Source: CAZXCQ01 sp964639275 (GTDB lineage Bacteria > Desulfobacterota > DSM-4660 > Desulfatiglandales > Desulfatiglandaceae). Taken from it: a stretch of DNA of 14,583 nt. Where the stretch lies: positions 1-14,583 of the forward strand of contig CAZXCQ010000161.1 in NCBI GenBank assembly GCA_964639275.1, written 5' to 3'. A model generated the notes under the pieces. The model worked only from the letters and a program-made list of their open reading frames with translations. It made no database searches and was not told the origin of the DNA. How positions within the stretch are numbered: the stretch's first letter is position 1; each line of letters begins with the position of its first letter. Positions 13,807 through 14,583 of the stretch are shown here, one piece after another. Made by a program: the position numbers and the translations under genes.

Positions 13807-14018
13807 CTACACAGTCCAAAGTTCTTCTAAGTAATTGACATCATTAGGATCAAGAATTATGTGCTGTCATTCCGGCGAAAGCCATTCGGCTCCGAACTCA
13901 TGGCCGGGGGGCCGGAATCCAGAATATTATCAATATCTTATGACTTCTGGATGCCCCCGTATCGGGTACGGGGCAGGCTTATCAAGTCCGGCATGACGAG
14001 AGAACTTTGGACTCTCAA
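13807..14018 (-). repeat. Foldback (MITE/REPIN-like) element, copy 2, inverted
   Basis: This 212-nt element is the reverse complement of copy 1 at 3146-3327, with 8 substitutions over the shared 182 nt. Its terminal inverted repeats are perfect over 13 bp: AGTCCAAAGTTCT (13813-13825) and AGAACTTTGGACT (14001-14013). A 30-nt block at 13882-13911 has no counterpart in copy 1 and splits the central hairpin, so copy 1 shows the intact palindrome. A 62-codon reading frame inside (from 13861) is translation of repeat DNA. The element lies between the candidate promoter and the GntR gene. Confidence 0.85.
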
Positions 14019-14113
14019 GTTCCTTAAAAAGCTATTATTATTCGAATAAGTAGATAGCTACAGTCGCGGGAAGGCAGGCCATCTTTAGAGCGTATGTAAG
14101 GGGGACGGCTCAT

Positions 14114-14583
14114 ATGGAGGTGCTATTCGATCGGCCCAACCTTAGGGATCAGATCTACGATGTCCTAAAAGAGCTCATCATCACCGGGAAGATCAAGACC
14201 GGCGAGAAGATCAATGAGGAGGATATCGCCGCAACCCTGAAGGTGAGCCGAACACCCATTCGAGAGACACTGGTCCGGTTGGAACGTGAGGGAATCGTTG
14301 AGATCACACCCAGAAAAGGGGCCCATGTGGTCTCCATATCCAAAAAAAAGATCATGGATATCATGAGGGTGAGAGCCGTTTTGGAAGGCCTGGTCACACG
14401 CCTGGCGGTGGAGAAGATGACCGATGATTTACTGGATAAACTCAAGAAGACTTTGAAAGTGCAGGAGGCTGTTGTCAGGGCGGCCAAGAGTGAAAAACGC
14501 CTCTTAAAAGCTGCGGATGTGGATGCCGAGCTGCATGCCCTTCTACTGGAAGGGTGTGACAATGAGTTGGCAAAGAACATGAT
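14114..14583 (+). CDS. GntR family regulator, FadR/FCD subfamily (3' end cut off)
   Basis: This is a DNA-binding transcription factor that normally releases or changes binding when a small acid or acyl-CoA ligand occupies its C-terminal domain. The window holds 156 codons with no stop; the family usually has about 220-240. Residues 9-75 are the winged helix-turn-helix: LRDQIYDVLKELIITGKIKT, then INEEDIAATLKVSRTPIRE with the recognition helix near 45-57, and a wing ending PRKGAHV. From about 80 the FCD domain begins (IMRVRAVLEGLVTRLA). D137 and H141 in DAELH are the first expected metal/ligand residues. AAGGGGG (about 14098-14104) lies roughly 9 nt before the ATG. It may control the catabolic cluster upstream or genes beyond the window. 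Family is clear; target and effector are not. Confidence 0.93.
   Translation, partial: MEVLFDRPNLRDQIYDVLKELIITGKIKTGEKINEEDIAATLKVSRTPIRETLVRLEREGIVEITPRKGAHVVSISKKKIMDIMRVRAVLEGLVTRLAVEKMTDDLLDKLKKTLKVQEAVVRAAKSEKRLLKAADVDAELHALLLEGCDNELAKNM

Noticed and set aside
13642..13830. Possible 62-residue protein in the gap before the GntR gene
   Set aside because: No ribosome-binding site, AT-driven composition, overlap with the promoter and the edge of the foldback element, and no family resemblance.
13861..14049. Possible 62-residue protein
   Set aside because: It is a translation of foldback element copy 2 and runs through its palindromes.
14111..14122. Third copy of the CATATGGAGG leader motif before the GntR gene
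   Set aside because: The match is about 10 nt, overlaps the ATG-GAG codons, and lacks the A-rich loop and AGACCCC that define the other two.

Overview
The window reads as one co-directional (+ strand) catabolic and transport cluster from a Gram-negative anaerobe. My best guess is a Desulfobacterota (deltaproteobacterial) lineage such as a sulfate reducer or syntroph. That rests on moderate GC, the CaiB-type CoA transferase with TRAP and thiolase gene mix, two periplasmic binding proteins with signal peptides, and intergenic repeats of a style I associate from memory with those genomes. No rRNA, tRNA or marker gene confirms it.

Layout. Bases 1-135 are a leader with a dyad. A CaiB/BaiF CoA transferase (136-1365) is followed by a tripartite TRAP transporter: dctP (1461-2495), dctQ (start best placed at 2633, to 3139) and dctM (3466-4767). 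A 182-nt foldback repeat and a sigma70-like promoter lie between dctQ and dctM. Next comes a three-polypeptide biotin-dependent carboxylase: AccB-type carrier (4891-5403), AccC-type biotin carboxylase (5416-6789) and a pyruvate carboxylase/transcarboxylase-5S-type carboxyltransferase (6776-8233). A thiolase follows (8371-9633). Then comes a second transporter, an ABC importer of the nitrate/sulfonate/taurine type: binding protein (9727-10728), a 315-nt repeat- and hairpin-rich gap, ATPase (11044-11805), and two tandem paralogous permeases (11818-12600, 12617-13471). A 642-nt gene-free stretch holds a consensus-like promoter and an inverted second copy of the foldback repeat. A GntR/FadR-family regulator (14114 onward) runs off the window end.

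How it may work together (inference): two high-affinity importers bring in one or two organic acids or related compounds. The CoA transferase would activate the acid, the biotin enzyme would move a carboxyl group on or off an intermediate, the thiolase would form or cleave a beta-ketoacyl-CoA, and the GntR/FCD protein would sense the substrate or an intermediate. The carboxyltransferase keeps the catalytic metal and lysine motifs, but several loops that are nearly invariant in pyruvate-type enzymes are altered, so its substrate may not be pyruvate. This is the best candidate for undescribed biochemistry here. The other notable structure is the pair of ~96% identical foldback elements in opposite orientation about 10.5 kb apart.
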